Shown here: positions 46,332 through 55,382 of the stretch, piece after piece
Numbering within the stretch: position 1 is the stretch's first letter
Layout: the number at the start of each line of letters is the position of its first letter
Assembly (NCBI GenBank): GCA_963691885.1
Contig: OY829843.1
Coordinates: 4,526,001 to 4,590,000 of the forward strand
Length of the DNA: 64,000 bases
Direction of reading: 5' to 3'
Origin: G963691885 sp963691885
Lineage (GTDB): Bacteria; Pseudomonadota; Alphaproteobacteria; UBA8366; Aestuariispiraceae
Translations under genes and position numbers: made by a program
Notes under the pieces: model-generated
The model's database searches: none
Seen by the model: the letters and a program-made list of their open reading frames with translations, nothing else
Told to the model about the DNA's origin: nothing

Positions 46332-46690
46332 ACCTTAAAACTGTGCCATTTTTTGTGAGCTATGGAGTTTTATGATGGTGCGGAAGCGGTATTCCGATGA
46401 ACATGCTTTGCGTCTACTTCGAGCGTTTTAAGTTCATTTGGCGGCAGGTGTTGATTTACCGACAGCCTGTCGATCTGCGGGCATCAGTGACGTAACCTGT
46501 TACACTTGGCGTACGAAGCTTGGTGGTACGGGGCCATCGCAACCTTGTGAGATGAAGGCGCTTCAAAAAGAGAATGGTCGATTAAAGAAAACCGAGGCGG
46601 AACTGGAGTTGGGTAAGCTAGTGCTTAAGGAGAACCATGACTATTTTTTAGACCCAAGGCCTGAGCATTGATCAGCTTCGTTTAGCTGTA
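46332..46690 (+). pseudogene. IS3 type-B OrfA remnant
   Basis: Diverged copy of the left end of the IS at 34810: AAAACTGTGCCATT leader, GTGCGGAAGCGGTATTCCGA start, then VDLPTACRSAGISDVTCYTW and LQKENGRLKKTEAELELGKL. Frame broken by a stop near 46430. OrfB is absent. Confidence 0.78.
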
Positions 46691-46769
46691 TCCCGTCAGC
46701 GGCTAATGGACAGATTGGGTTGATTGCATAAGAGAGTGCATTTGGCTCATCATTGTCGACAAGGAGAAA

Positions 46770-47400
46770 ATGATGAGACGTAAGAACGAACGACTTACGG
46801 ATGATGCAGGTCGGTTCGTAAAAGGTATCAAACGCCAGACGAGGCTGCTTTATTCAGCGGAGGAAAAAATACGGATTGTGCCGGCTGGCCTGCGTAGCAA
46901 AGACAGCATTGCTGAACTGTGTCGGTAAGAAGAGACTCATCAGTGCCAGTATTATTATTGGTTGAAGGAGTTTATGGTGGTTGGGAAGAAGCGGCATGCC
47001 GGTGAGACTGCACGTCAGGCCAATACTGATCAGGTGAAAGGGCTGCGTCGTGAGCCACGCGCTCAAAAGGAGGTGGTGGCCAAACAAGCTTTGGAACTTT
47101 GTCATCTCAAGAAAAGCGTGCCCATGGATGGGAGGTCGAAGAATGATGTATCCCACATCTGAGAAACTTGAGTTCATATGATTGGTTGAACAATCACTCT
47201 TACCAGAGAAAAAGAAATTGGGTCGTTTGGGTATCCCATAATCCACAGTCTATCTGCGGTACGGCAAGTATTAGTAAGGCGATGTTGATCCGTTGATGGA
47301 CAAGGTTCCCATTTTAAGGCCGAGGAGACACTTATGAGTGAGCCCAATTCTCCTGATCTGGAAAAGATTGAGCCAACGCAAGGGCCAAGCAAGGAACGTT
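46770..47400 (+). pseudogene. Remnant of a third IS3-family element (OrfA and start of OrfB)
   Basis: OrfA from 46770 reads RLLYSAEEKIRIVPAGLRSK, DSIAELCR, stop, then YYYWLKEFMVVGKKRHAG and LRREPRAQKEVVAKQALELC, a typical IS3 OrfA with one nonsense mutation. OrfB begins as SEKLEFI, stop, LVEQSLLPEKK, with many lesions. Distinct from types A and B. Confidence 0.7.
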
Positions 47401-47483
47401 AAGCATTGAACGATGATAATATGGTCAATCTTGATTACTTCCGCGCGTAAGAGCGCAAAGCGACGCTCGCTTTGGAAGCATGT

Positions 47484-47515
47484 TAAGTGTCCGCTATAAA
47501 ATAGGTGGACACTTA
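47484..47515. repeat. 9-bp inverted repeat TAAGTGTCC / GGACACTTA
   Basis: Perfect arms with a 14-nt spacer in otherwise gene-free sequence (47401-47914). It may be the abutted ends of a lost IS or an operator. Nothing else is recognisable in this gap. Confidence 0.4.
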
Positions 47516-47914
47516 GAACACTCCATGCGCCGACGTTAGAGCAGGGAGACCGGTCGCCTACGGAACTCGTTCTCCGTCGAACATGATACGAGCGCTCAAA
47601 CCTGGGCTATCACTGCATCGCAGATCCAAACCTTCAAACGTAATGGGATTGAAAGTAATTGCTATCTGTTAAGTTCCTGACTGCCACCATTGAGGGTACA
47701 ACAGTTGAACAATAACGAACCCGTGCCATGGAGTTATGCTAAATCCCTGTGGTCAATCCACCGTTTACGGAAAGAACACACGATGTAGTGCTAACCCTTA
47801 GTTCGACGCTTCATTGTGTGGTTCTCTCAGAGAGGTCAGACTGCTTTATACCTCCGATCCACAACACGTCAGACGAATTCAATCATTTCCACACGTCGCT
47901 TTATGTATCGGCAC

Positions 47915-48418
47915 CTAGAGTTTCATTACAAAAATACGTGTGACACCAATTGAAACTAGTTCCAAATACAGGATCATTACGACGAGCATTCCGTATCGTT
48001 GAATATCACTTACCAATTTTGACTTTTTAAGATAAGCGGCGTTACTGAACGAACTCCATTTGGTAAAAATATATTCAATTTTGTCATTTTCCGCGTTTTG
48101 CCACCATTGAAGACTTACGAGAACGAATATACTTGCGAGACTGAAGACCCAGCAAATACCGAGGAGGTATAAATGAAGACGTTCGTCACCCGCATGAGCG
48201 AGAGCACCATAAACTGCAATAACTATTGCACCAATTGAATAATAAAAGACCACTTTCCACTGATGATCTTTCGCAAATCGAATGTTCGATGCGGCAACCT
48301 TGTAGATCGTCAGGAATTCGGCATGTGTTGTTTCTTCAAGCCTACTAGGCTCATCAATGTTTGGATCTGTTGGATCCTCGTTAGTTTCAACTGCTGTTGA
48401 TACAGTTATGTTAGCCAC
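47915..48418 (-). CDS. Unknown membrane protein with about three helices
   Basis: 167 residues: acidic N terminus (about 30), then FLTIYKVAASNIRFAKDHQWK, helices at VVFYYSIGAIVIAVYGALAH and LHLYLLGICWVFSLASIFVLV, a cytoplasmic or periplasmic loop, and a last helix YGMLVVMILYLELVSIGVTR. No family recognised. Base composition is AT-rich like the rest of the island, and no neighbour is intact, so its role cannot be inferred. Confidence 0.6.
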   Translation of the reverse strand: MANITVSTAVETNEDPTDPNIDEPSRLEETTHAEFLTIYKVAASNIRFAKDHQWKVVFYYSIGAIVIAVYGALAHAGDERLHLYLLGICWVFSLASIFVLVSLQWWQNAENDKIEYIFTKWSSFSNAAYLKKSKLVSDIQRYGMLVVMILYLELVSIGVTRIFVMKL

Positions 48419-49231
48419 GATAATCCCTTTCCGAGTATATAGTACTTTATAGCAGTGTGTTATTCTGATATGGCGGACGTGGTTCCTATCGCAAATTTTT
48501 TTCCATTCATTTTGCTGTACTCACTTTTGGTCGCGCCCATTCTACATTGGATTTTTGTCCATCTCTTTTGCCATGCTCACATCGAGGAGATTTTTTACGA
48601 TGCCCAAGCGAGCTGACAAGTGCAGAATGATCCTTCTCTAACAACATGAACGTTGATCCCGTTTCTCGATTTGTCCGATTGAACCAACCGAAGGAACTTT
48701 GGTAGTCAAGCCAACACAACCATCGGCGCATGTAAGACCGAAATCATACCGACATTCATACAAGTTCAGGATAGCGTAGCTATATCTGTGGGTTGCAATA
48801 GACTGAAACACTCTGACCCATCATGATTTTTTTAGGTGGGTCTATCAGTTATATATGTGCCAGTATAATACATTGGTATCTTAAGTAAGTCGTTTGAGTG
48901 CTTTCGTCGGGACAGTTCGGTTGGACACCATTTGCCATCGTGAATTTGTAGATTGCTATCTCCTATCTATAATGTTGCAATCAGCCAGCTGGCAATTTCA
49001 TCGCACGATGGTTGTAGTAACCGCTAGCTCTTCTTCAGTAATATATTCGGGTAACCCGATGTAAGTATCCCCAAACAAGGACCTCTCCAACTAGTTTTGT
49101 GGAACGGTCAGACTAATGCGATCTTGTCCCAGCCGTACCTAGGTGGTGGCCTATTTTGAAACGAATAACTGAAGCCGCTCTTGGAGCGCGTTATTACGTT
49201 AAAATTTAAATTGATAACGGAACTTTAAAAG
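48419..49231. other. Gene-free AT-rich stretch
   Basis: About 810 nt. Short frames exist on both strands, but none shows a domain, a ribosome-binding site or plausible composition. It ends at the IS66 target site TTTAAAAG. Confidence 0.4.
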
Positions 49232-49256
49232 GTAAGCGGTGCGCCGATCACACGTG

Positions 49257-50759
49257 TCAGACGTAGTTCCAGGGCAGCAGTTCGTTGATGTCTGTCTGTT
49301 TGTGTCCGCCAGCAATGGCTATCAGGACACCGGACAGATAGCCGTGAGGCTCGATGCCGTTGAGTTTACAGGTCTCGATCAGTGACGCGATGACAGCCCA
49401 GTTTTGGGCACCTGTATCATGCCCGGCGAAGAGTGCGTTTTTGCGGTTGAGCGCAATTGGACGGATCGTCCGTTCGACGGCGTTGGAATCCAGTTCGATG
49501 CGACCATCATCAAGGAACAGTGTAAGCCCATCCCAATATTTGGCGATGTATTTCAGGGCCTCCCCGGTCGGTGACTTGGCAGAGACGCGGGCACGGCTTT
49601 GGGCGAGCCAAACCTCAAAGGCGTCGATGATGGGTTTTGAGCCCTCCTGCCGTGCGGCCCGACGTTGGTCAGCGGACTGCCCGCGCAGGTTTTTTTCGAT
49701 GCGATAGAGCGCCTGGATTTGTGCCAAGCCTTCCTGCGCGATTGGTGCCACACTGGACTGGGTGACATCATGCAATTTGCGGCGGCCATGCGCCCAGCAA
49801 TAGGCCAGTGTCACATCCCGCGCAGGCCGTTTGAGTAGGCGGTTATAGCCAGCATAGCCGTCGACCTGCAGGGTGCCGCTGAAGCCTTTCAAAATAGTGT
49901 CTGCATGCTGGCCGGATCGTCCTGGAGCGTAGGTAAACGCCACGCCGGGAGGATCGTCGCCGCCCCATGCTCGGTCATCGCGGGCAAGGGCCCAGAAGTA
50001 TCCGGTTTTGGTCTTTTTTCGTCCTGGGGCCAGAACCGGCGCAGGGGTTTCGTCCATGAAGAGCTTGGTTGAACGCTTCAGGTTGGACATCAGGGCATTG
50101 TAAACCGGGGTCAATTCAAAAGCCGACTTGCCGACCCACCCGGCCAAGGTCGAGCGATCCAGATCGATGCCTTGGCGGCTGTAGATTTGCGCCTGCCGAT
50201 AAAGGGGCAAGTGATCGGCATATTTGGAGACAAGCACATGGGCCAGGGTAGCCTCGGTTGGCATACCGCCTGCGATAATGTGGGCCGGTGCGGGCGCTTG
50301 AGTGATCCCACCCTCACAGGACCGGCAGGCGTATTTTGGCCGCCGTGTAACAATTACACGGAACTGGGCAGGGATGATGTCCAGCCTTTCGCTGACATCC
50401 TCGCCAATGACATGACGCTCGGAGCCGCAGGCACAGGAGACATCAGGCTCAATGACCACCTCCACGCGCTCCAGATGCTTAGGCAGTGAACCACGATTAG
50501 TCTGGCGCGGCTTTGCTGGCCGCACGGGTGCGGTGCGCGCGTCCGCATCAATCTCTGCTTCCACCTGCGCGATGGCAGTCTCGATGTCTTCGAGCTCCAG
50601 CTCATATTGGGCCGGATCGATCTTCTCGGACTTGGCCCCGAAGAGGGCCTTTTTGAAGGAAGCGACCAAGGCTTCCAGCCGCGCATTCTGATCCTGTTGC
50701 GCACGGATGATCGCCTTCAGTTCTGCAATGTCGTCGGGCAATTCATCAGGTGCAATCAT
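49257..50759 (-). CDS. tnpC: IS66 transposase TnpC
   Basis: About 500 residues with the IS66 layout: N-terminal coiled coil and LZ_Tnp region (ALVASFKKALFGAKSEKIDP), zinc-binding domain with two CxxC-like pairs (CACGSE, CRSC), the DDE core (DETPAPVLAPGRKKTKTGYFW, VDGYAGYNRLL, NAVERTIRPIALNRKNALFAG) and the C-terminal SLIETCKLNGIEPHGYL. Intact. The frame is open to 50801, but MIAPDELPDDIAELKA is the usual family start. Confidence 0.95.
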   Translation of the reverse strand: MIAPDELPDDIAELKAIIRAQQDQNARLEALVASFKKALFGAKSEKIDPAQYELELEDIETAIAQVEAEIDADARTAPVRPAKPRQTNRGSLPKHLERVEVVIEPDVSCACGSERHVIGEDVSERLDIIPAQFRVIVTRRPKYACRSCEGGITQAPAPAHIIAGGMPTEATLAHVLVSKYADHLPLYRQAQIYSRQGIDLDRSTLAGWVGKSAFELTPVYNALMSNLKRSTKLFMDETPAPVLAPGRKKTKTGYFWALARDDRAWGGDDPPGVAFTYAPGRSGQHADTILKGFSGTLQVDGYAGYNRLLKRPARDVTLAYCWAHGRRKLHDVTQSSVAPIAQEGLAQIQALYRIEKNLRGQSADQRRAARQEGSKPIIDAFEVWLAQSRARVSAKSPTGEALKYIAKYWDGLTLFLDDGRIELDSNAVERTIRPIALNRKNALFAGHDTGAQNWAVIASLIETCKLNGIEPHGYLSGVLIAIAGGHKQTDINELLPWNYV

Positions 50760-50814
50760 GACCGATACCATAGCAAAACAAGGGCGGAATGACCCGCGCA
50801 AACGCTCCCATGAG

Positions 50815-51168
50815 TCACTCCGCCGCAGCGGGGGCCGCCACCTCTAAAGGTCGCACGCGCCGCCAATCCAAACCCGCAAAGAGCGCCTCAAACTGGGCGG
50901 GTTCCAGCCGCATCACCCCGTTCTTAATCGCAGGCCATGTAAAGCTGTGATCCTCCAGCCGCTTGTACGCCATCACAAGCCCGCTGCCGTCCCAATAGAT
51001 CAGCTTCAGCCGATCCGCCCGCTTGGCCCGGAACACATAGACCGACCCGTCAAAAGGCTTCTGGCGCAGGTGGCTCTGTACCAGAGCGGCCAGACCATCA
51101 TGGCCTTTGCGGAAGTCCACCGGATCACTGGCCACAAATATCCGGACCTTGTTGGAAGGCGTGATCAC
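50815..51168 (-). CDS. tnpB: IS66 accessory protein TnpB
   Basis: 117 residues, typical IS66 Orf2: KVRIFVASDPVDFRKGHDGLAALV and VFRAKRADRLKLIYWDGSGLVMAYKRLE. It overlaps the tnpA stop by 4 nt (translational coupling). Needed for transposition of the group, exact role unknown. Confidence 0.95.
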   Translation of the reverse strand: MITPSNKVRIFVASDPVDFRKGHDGLAALVQSHLRQKPFDGSVYVFRAKRADRLKLIYWDGSGLVMAYKRLEDHSFTWPAIKNGVMRLEPAQFEALFAGLDWRRVRPLEVAAPAAAE

Positions 51169-51551
51169 GTCGCCATAGCCCGTGCAATCTCGGCGATCCG
51201 TGTCGCGGGCGTCGTCGCATCAAGACGGACGGTGACATCGCCTTTGATCACATCAAGCGTGCTGGACGGTGTGGCCGAAGGGGGCAAAGCTGAAGGTACA
51301 GGTGCCTCAATCTCAACAGGCACAAAATCCATGCCCTCCAAATTGGGTAATACCAACTTGCCCTGCCGCGCCATACGCCGCCAATCCGACACCGTGCTGG
51401 GGAGCAACTCATACCGCTTGGCCACCGCGTTGACCGTCTCGCCCTCAATTAATGTCTCCGCCACGATCCGAGCCTTCAGCTCTGGAGGCCAATCTCGCTT
51501 ACCATCCGCACGGCGCGGAACCCTTGCCAGAAACTCGCTTGTAGCTCCCAT
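51165..51551 (-). CDS. tnpA: IS66 accessory protein TnpA
   Basis: About 128 residues with a helix-turn-helix (ELKARIVAETLIEGETVNAVA, STVSDWRRMARQG). The ATG at 51551 has GGGGAG 7 nt upstream and is preferred to 51566. First gene of tnpABC. Confidence 0.93.
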   Translation of the reverse strand: MGATSEFLARVPRRADGKRDWPPELKARIVAETLIEGETVNAVAKRYELLPSTVSDWRRMARQGKLVLPNLEGMDFVPVEIEAPVPSALPPSATPSSTLDVIKGDVTVRLDATTPATRIAEIARAMAT

Positions 51552-51643
51552 CAAGAAACTCCCCACAAATCAAAGAAGCCTATGAATCGCAGATCACGCG
51601 TCACGCCGAAAGTGTGGGGGTGGTGCACCGCTTACTTTAAAAG

Positions 51644-51850
51644 TCTTTCGTTGTTGAAATGGTTGTAAACGGAGGAGTGAAGAGTCAATAACGAATGCAC
51701 CATCGGATGGGCGTGAATTACTGCAGCGCTTGTTCTTGCCTTCGAGACAAGGAGGTTGTTTGCCCAACAAGCGTCCAATTTTCTTTGGGGAAACCCTCAT
51801 GCGTTATTCGCGCCATCGGTCCCGTCCAATTGTTGGATAACGCGTTTAGC
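51644..51850 (-). pseudogene. IS6-family transposase C-terminal remnant
   Basis: On the minus strand, degenerate pieces VGQTTSLSRRQEQALQ and HSSVYNHFNNER correspond to the VENSHQPFRRRE...VHSSVYNHFN end of IS6-type transposases, in different frames. It ends next to the IS66 insertion site. The rest of 51850-52075 contains nothing certain. Confidence 0.5.
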
Positions 51851-52075
51851 GGAAATCATCGATGCCAAGAATCCTAAGGGCCTACCACGACAGGTGCGTC
51901 CAGTTCGAATGGTAAACTGGTCGTTTATATTGATTAGGTGGCTTTGTATGGAAAAAAACCAGCAAGATCGCGTCCTTTGGCGAAGTTACCCATGGTCCGT
52001 CGTAGAGTTCCCGTTGGATCCAGCAATTCCGTGTAGTGTTCGGGAGCGCGTTGTGTCAGTGAGGGATTTGCGTCG

Positions 52076-52303
52076 TCAAGAGGCTGGTTTAGGAGACCGC
52101 GTTTCATTCAACACAGTCTCGACAGCCCTGGCGATATCTGACGCTAATTCAGCCATAAGCGACTTATAAAGCCTATATTCAGCGTCCAGCTTGTCCCGCT
52201 CTAGCCGGAGTCCCTCAATTTCTTTCTTGAGCATATCGTTCTCTGCGCGCACTGTGTCCACTGAGGTGATCGAGCTGCTCCGCTTGATAGTACTATTTAT
52301 CAT
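52076..52303 (-). CDS. Small coiled-coil protein
   Basis: 75 residues, MINSTIKRSSSITSVDTVRA then a long amphipathic helix (ENDMLKKEIEGLRLERDKLD, MAELASDIARAVETVLNE). AGAGG lies 7 nt before the ATG. Unknown function; a plus-strand frame overlapping its end is less convincing. Confidence 0.5.
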   Translation of the reverse strand: MINSTIKRSSSITSVDTVRAENDMLKKEIEGLRLERDKLDAEYRLYKSLMAELASDIARAVETVLNETRSPKPAS

Positions 52304-52586
52304 ATTTGTGCCTCTTTCTCCCCCGCGTTCTATTTCTTGCGTCAGCGCTTTTTATAAAAATTTTTCTTTGAAATACTGCCCCTTAAACGAAAAGAGAGCC
52401 CCCAATTGAGGAGCCTCCTACCGATTGATGCTGTCTAGTCTCATTATTTTAGCCGAGTGTGAGTTGGTCTATATGGTATTGTTTCTTGCACGGGTGGGGC
52501 AATATGCGGCTTGATGTTTTTCTGCTGCTTGAGTTCGTCTGACGGGAGGGTTTGACCTGCCCCTCCCGATTGGTCCGGGTTGAATG

Positions 52587-53393
52587 TTAGTGCATGGTTG
52601 GTTTTAGGTCTATCGGCACGACTACCTCCGGAGCTGGAGGGCGATGTCCCAAGGCACTATGGGGTCGTTTGGTATTATTGTGCTTTCTCCATTCTTCGAT
52701 GACCACCTGTGCTTCTTTCAGTGAGTAGAATATTTCCCCGTTGAGCAGTTCGTCTCTGAACCGGGCATTGAAGCTTTCGCAGTAGCCGTTTTCCCAGGGA
52801 GACCCTGGTTCAATGTAGACTGTGCTGGCACCAACGGCCTTGATCCATTTTCTGACCGCTTTGGCAACAAACTCCGGCCCATTGTCAGATCTGATATATC
52901 TGGGAATGCCCCGTAAGATGAAGAGATCGGTCAGAACATTGATCACGTCAGTCGAGTTGAGCTTTCGTCTGACACGGATCGACAGACATTCACGGCTGTA
53001 TTCATCCAGGATATTGAGCATCCTGAATGCTCTTCCATCTTCTGTTCGGTGATGGACAAAGTCGTATGACCAAACATGATCGATGTGCTGAGGCCGCAGA
53101 CGAACACACGATCCATCATTCAGCCAAAGCCGTCTTCTCTTCGGTTGCTTCATGGGAACCTTCAACCCTTCGCGTCGCCATAGCCGTTCGACCCTCTTGT
53201 CATTGATTCGCCAGCCACTGTCTCTCAACAGCGCAGCAATCCGACGATAGCCATATCGCCCGTACTGACGGGTCAGTTCGACCATATCGGCTATCAGACG
53301 CTCTTCATCATCACGACACTTGGGAACGTGCCGTTGTGTGGAACGGTGTTGCCCCAGAACAGCGCAAACACGACGTTCAGACACAGGCATCAT
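52587..53393 (-). CDS. IS3-family transposase OrfB (type A, copy 3)
   Basis: 268 residues, identical to the copy 2 protein, with a complete DDE triad. Confidence 0.95.
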   Translation of the reverse strand: MMPVSERRVCAVLGQHRSTQRHVPKCRDDEERLIADMVELTRQYGRYGYRRIAALLRDSGWRINDKRVERLWRREGLKVPMKQPKRRRLWLNDGSCVRLRPQHIDHVWSYDFVHHRTEDGRAFRMLNILDEYSRECLSIRVRRKLNSTDVINVLTDLFILRGIPRYIRSDNGPEFVAKAVRKWIKAVGASTVYIEPGSPWENGYCESFNARFRDELLNGEIFYSLKEAQVVIEEWRKHNNTKRPHSALGHRPPAPEVVVPIDLKPTMH

Positions 53394-53434
53394 GTTCCGA
53401 AGATGATCAATACAGGCACGACGGCGCGAAGGGC

Positions 53435-53713
53435 TTAAAAGTTTCCCTTCGCAGCTTCCTTCAGTATCAACTTATCGAGGGTTAGATCCGAGACTGCACG
53501 ACGTAGTCGCTCATTCTCCTGCTGCAAACGCTTCAACTCGCGAACCTGATCAGTTCCCACACCACCATATTGCCTCCGCCAGCGATAATACGTCTGCTCG
53601 ACAATCCCTATCGACCGTATCGCATCAAGGCGGCTCTGGCCTTGGCCGACCAAAACGTCAACTTGGCGCAACTTCGCTACGATCTCTTCGGGCTTATGCT
53701 TGTAACTGGCCAT
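53435..53713 (-). CDS. IS3-family transposase OrfA (type A, copy 3)
   Basis: 92 residues, identical to the copy 2 protein; HTH plus coiled coil. Confidence 0.95.
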   Translation of the reverse strand: MASYKHKPEEIVAKLRQVDVLVGQGQSRLDAIRSIGIVEQTYYRWRRQYGGVGTDQVRELKRLQQENERLRRAVSDLTLDKLILKEAAKGNF

Positions 53714-53770
53714 CTATGATCCTCCGTTTTCTTAACTATAGCGGTGGACCAATTCAGTGGGGGAGGGTCA

Positions 53771-54411
53771 CCCCGCTGATGGCGAGCGCCGAGTTTCGCT
53801 TGGGCAAAAGATCAAAGGCGAATGCTCTAAGGTCAGGCATGGTGATCTTGGACGTCGACGACGGTGCAACTGTTGAAGACGCCCGTTCGATTATCACAGG
53901 GACCGAAATAGCGTGCGCGATCTACACGACAGCCAGCCATAGATCAGAACATCATAAGTTTCGAATCTGCGTCCCCATTTCCGACGTTGTCTCCCCAACG
54001 GAGTATACAAATGCCTGGTACGGCCTAAACGCTGTATTCGATGGTATTGCAGACCAGTCGAAAAGAGGGTGTGAGAGCTTATTCTACCTTCCTGGCCTGT
54101 ACCTTTCAACGTCATCCAATTGGCATCACGCCAGGTTTCGCTTCAGGTGCTCTGTGGCCTCTAGAGCCGCCAAGATGGGATACGACATCGATTCCAACTA
54201 TTTGGTCTCGGTGTTCAATGAACTCGATTCAATGGATGAAGCGCACCACCAAACCCAACACTATCAAAGACAACTCGTGGGTGACGCTCAATCACAAGAC
54301 GGTTGTCCTGCTGCTTCCCGCTTGGCAGTCGAACCCGTGCCTTCCATTTGCGTAATGCCATTGCTTTCCTTTCCTCAGGCAAGCTGTCTCAATGTGATAC
54401 CAGACGCTTAG
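53771..54411 (+). pseudogene. Plasmid/phage primase-like gene fragment, 5' end removed by IS
   Basis: The frame is already open when it emerges from the IS and runs to 54411. GMVILDVDDGATVEDARSII, CAIYTTASHRSEHHKFRICV and SLFYLPGLYLSTSS resemble the N-terminal region of phage or plasmid primase/helicase proteins (acidic D-V-D-D and H-x-x-x-H-K-F-R-I motifs). From about 54240 the composition changes and a neighbouring frame looks more protein-like, so a frameshift is likely. Not functional. Confidence 0.55.
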
Positions 54412-54447
54412 CCCGCAAATATTTAGCGTTTGATGGAGTGGAGACGC

Positions 54448-54478
54448 AGTCTCTGCGTTTGTCACAAACGCGGAGACT
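54448..54478. terminator. Strong hairpin between converging genes
   Basis: 14-bp stem AGTCTCTGCGTTTG / CAAACGCGGAGACT (one G-T pair) with a 3-nt loop, but no T-run on either side. Possible bidirectional terminator or mRNA-stabilising element. Confidence 0.5.
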
Positions 54479-54510
54479 GGCCTTAGGAGGGTCGAAACCG
54501 TTAGTTACGG

Positions 54511-54945
54511 TTACTCAACAAACGTAATTCTCCAAGTACAGGCACCGTCACTTCGGCTGTCGCACCCTAGGTAGCCATCCTCTACTTCAAATATGACGGT
54601 ACAGATCGTTCCACCGCGTATGGAATCCTCGCAACGCTCCCCGTCGTCGATACTATAGGCCGTATTGAATTTATCACCTTTGAACAGCACTTCGCGCGTA
54701 CCATCCGGATCATAAGAGATCGATAGCTCTACCCCGTCGGTGGTGCGTTTGTGAAGCAGCGTATTCCCGAAGTGAAGTGCATTCAGAGCCTCAGTATCCA
54801 GAGGAATCATCCCCTGGCCCTTAAGCTCTTTTATCGTTGGCGGGGGAGGTTTATTCGCTGTTGGCGATCCCGAATTTGCCTGCTGGCAAGCTGCTAACAT
54901 AGCAGTGCCCAAAATCACAACAGCTACGCGTACAGAGTTTTTCAT
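54511..54945 (-). CDS. Unknown small lipoprotein
   Basis: About 144 residues. Signal peptide with lipobox LAAC (MKNSVRVAVVILGTAMLAAC), a proline-rich linker (NKPPPPTIKEL) and a compact domain with four cysteines (ERCEDSIRGGTICTV, GYLGCDSRSDGACTW) likely paired. GGAG is 8 nt before the ATG at 54945. It lies 26 nt downstream of the Ner-like gene and probably shares its promoter. Confidence 0.75.
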   Translation of the reverse strand: MKNSVRVAVVILGTAMLAACQQANSGSPTANKPPPPTIKELKGQGMIPLDTEALNALHFGNTLLHKRTTDGVELSISYDPDGTREVLFKGDKFNTAYSIDDGERCEDSIRGGTICTVIFEVEDGYLGCDSRSDGACTWRITFVE

Positions 54946-54970
54946 CCTATTTCTCCACATTTCAGATGGG

Positions 54971-55324
54971 TCACGACTTTTCAGTCAGTTTCTTGCCGTT
55001 TCGGCGCGGCAGATATTTCATGGGAATGCCATCTTCGCTGTACCTACTAGGCCAGACCTGCTGCGGTGTTAAACCGATGGCTTCTGCGATGACTTCTTCC
55101 ATAGCAGGCCACGCCGCACGCAAGGCTCGTCCAGCGGCTGTACTTGAATAGCCGGCAGACCGAGAGACTTCGGCCAGGGACAGCCCTCTCTTCTCTAACA
55201 ACGCCTTAATGTCTGCCGGATGGAGGTCCTGCTGCTCAGCGTTGTCAGGATTCGCGTTCGAGAATTTCTTTGATTGATCGATAACGGAATTTCGTGATAT
55301 ATTATTTGAAAAACGATCCGTCAT
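54971..55324 (-). CDS. Ner-like winged-helix DNA-binding protein
   Basis: About 117 residues from the first ATG. The C-terminal two thirds match the Ner/Nlp family of Mu-like phages: LHPADIKALLEKRGLSLAEV, SRSAGYSSTAAGRALRAAWP, EEVIAEAIGLTPQQVWPSRY. Ner is the early negative regulator in Mu, divergent from the C repressor, exactly the arrangement here. The frame can be read from a TTG at 55360. Confidence 0.82.
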   Translation of the reverse strand: MTDRFSNNISRNSVIDQSKKFSNANPDNAEQQDLHPADIKALLEKRGLSLAEVSRSAGYSSTAAGRALRAAWPAMEEVIAEAIGLTPQQVWPSRYSEDGIPMKYLPRRNGKKLTEKS

Positions 55325-55334
55325 TAGATATACT

Positions 55335-55350
55335 ACACGATAATACGTGT
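55335..55350. promoter_or_regulatory. Operator candidate between Ner-like and C-like genes
   Basis: Inverted repeat ACACG-ATAATA-CGTGT in the 58-nt divergent promoter region. Fits binding of one of the two flanking regulators. Confidence 0.55.
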
Positions 55351-55382
55351 TTTTAGTCAATAGAATCCGTTCGTGAATTCAT

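Larger units (their letters stand above)
49232..51635 (-). mobile_element. Complete IS66-family element with 8-bp target duplication
   Basis: 2404 bp with terminal repeats beginning GTAAGCGGTGC at both ends and the three genes tnpA, tnpB and tnpC intact. It is flanked by perfect 8-bp direct repeats TTTAAAAG (49224-49231 and 51636-51643). GC is higher than the surrounding island. Probably a recent insertion, into older IS6-like debris. Confidence 0.95.
52553..53770 (-). mobile_element. IS3-family element type A, copy 3 (complete)
   Basis: 1218 bp, same orientation and termini as copy 2; the encoded proteins are identical. No target duplication at the borders (GGTT / CCCC). It cuts the 5' end of the primase-like gene that follows. 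Confidence 0.93.

Noticed and set aside
48507..48731. 74-codon minus-strand frame
   Set aside because: No start signal or domain, and unusual Trp/Cys/Arg content; likely chance.
51948..52169. Plus-strand 73-codon frame opposite the coiled-coil gene
   Set aside because: Overlaps a more convincing minus-strand gene with a ribosome-binding site; no recognisable features.
43605..53770. Composite transposon built from the two IS3 type-A copies
   Set aside because: No target duplication is found on the outer or inner flanks in any pairing, and the enclosed DNA is mostly debris.
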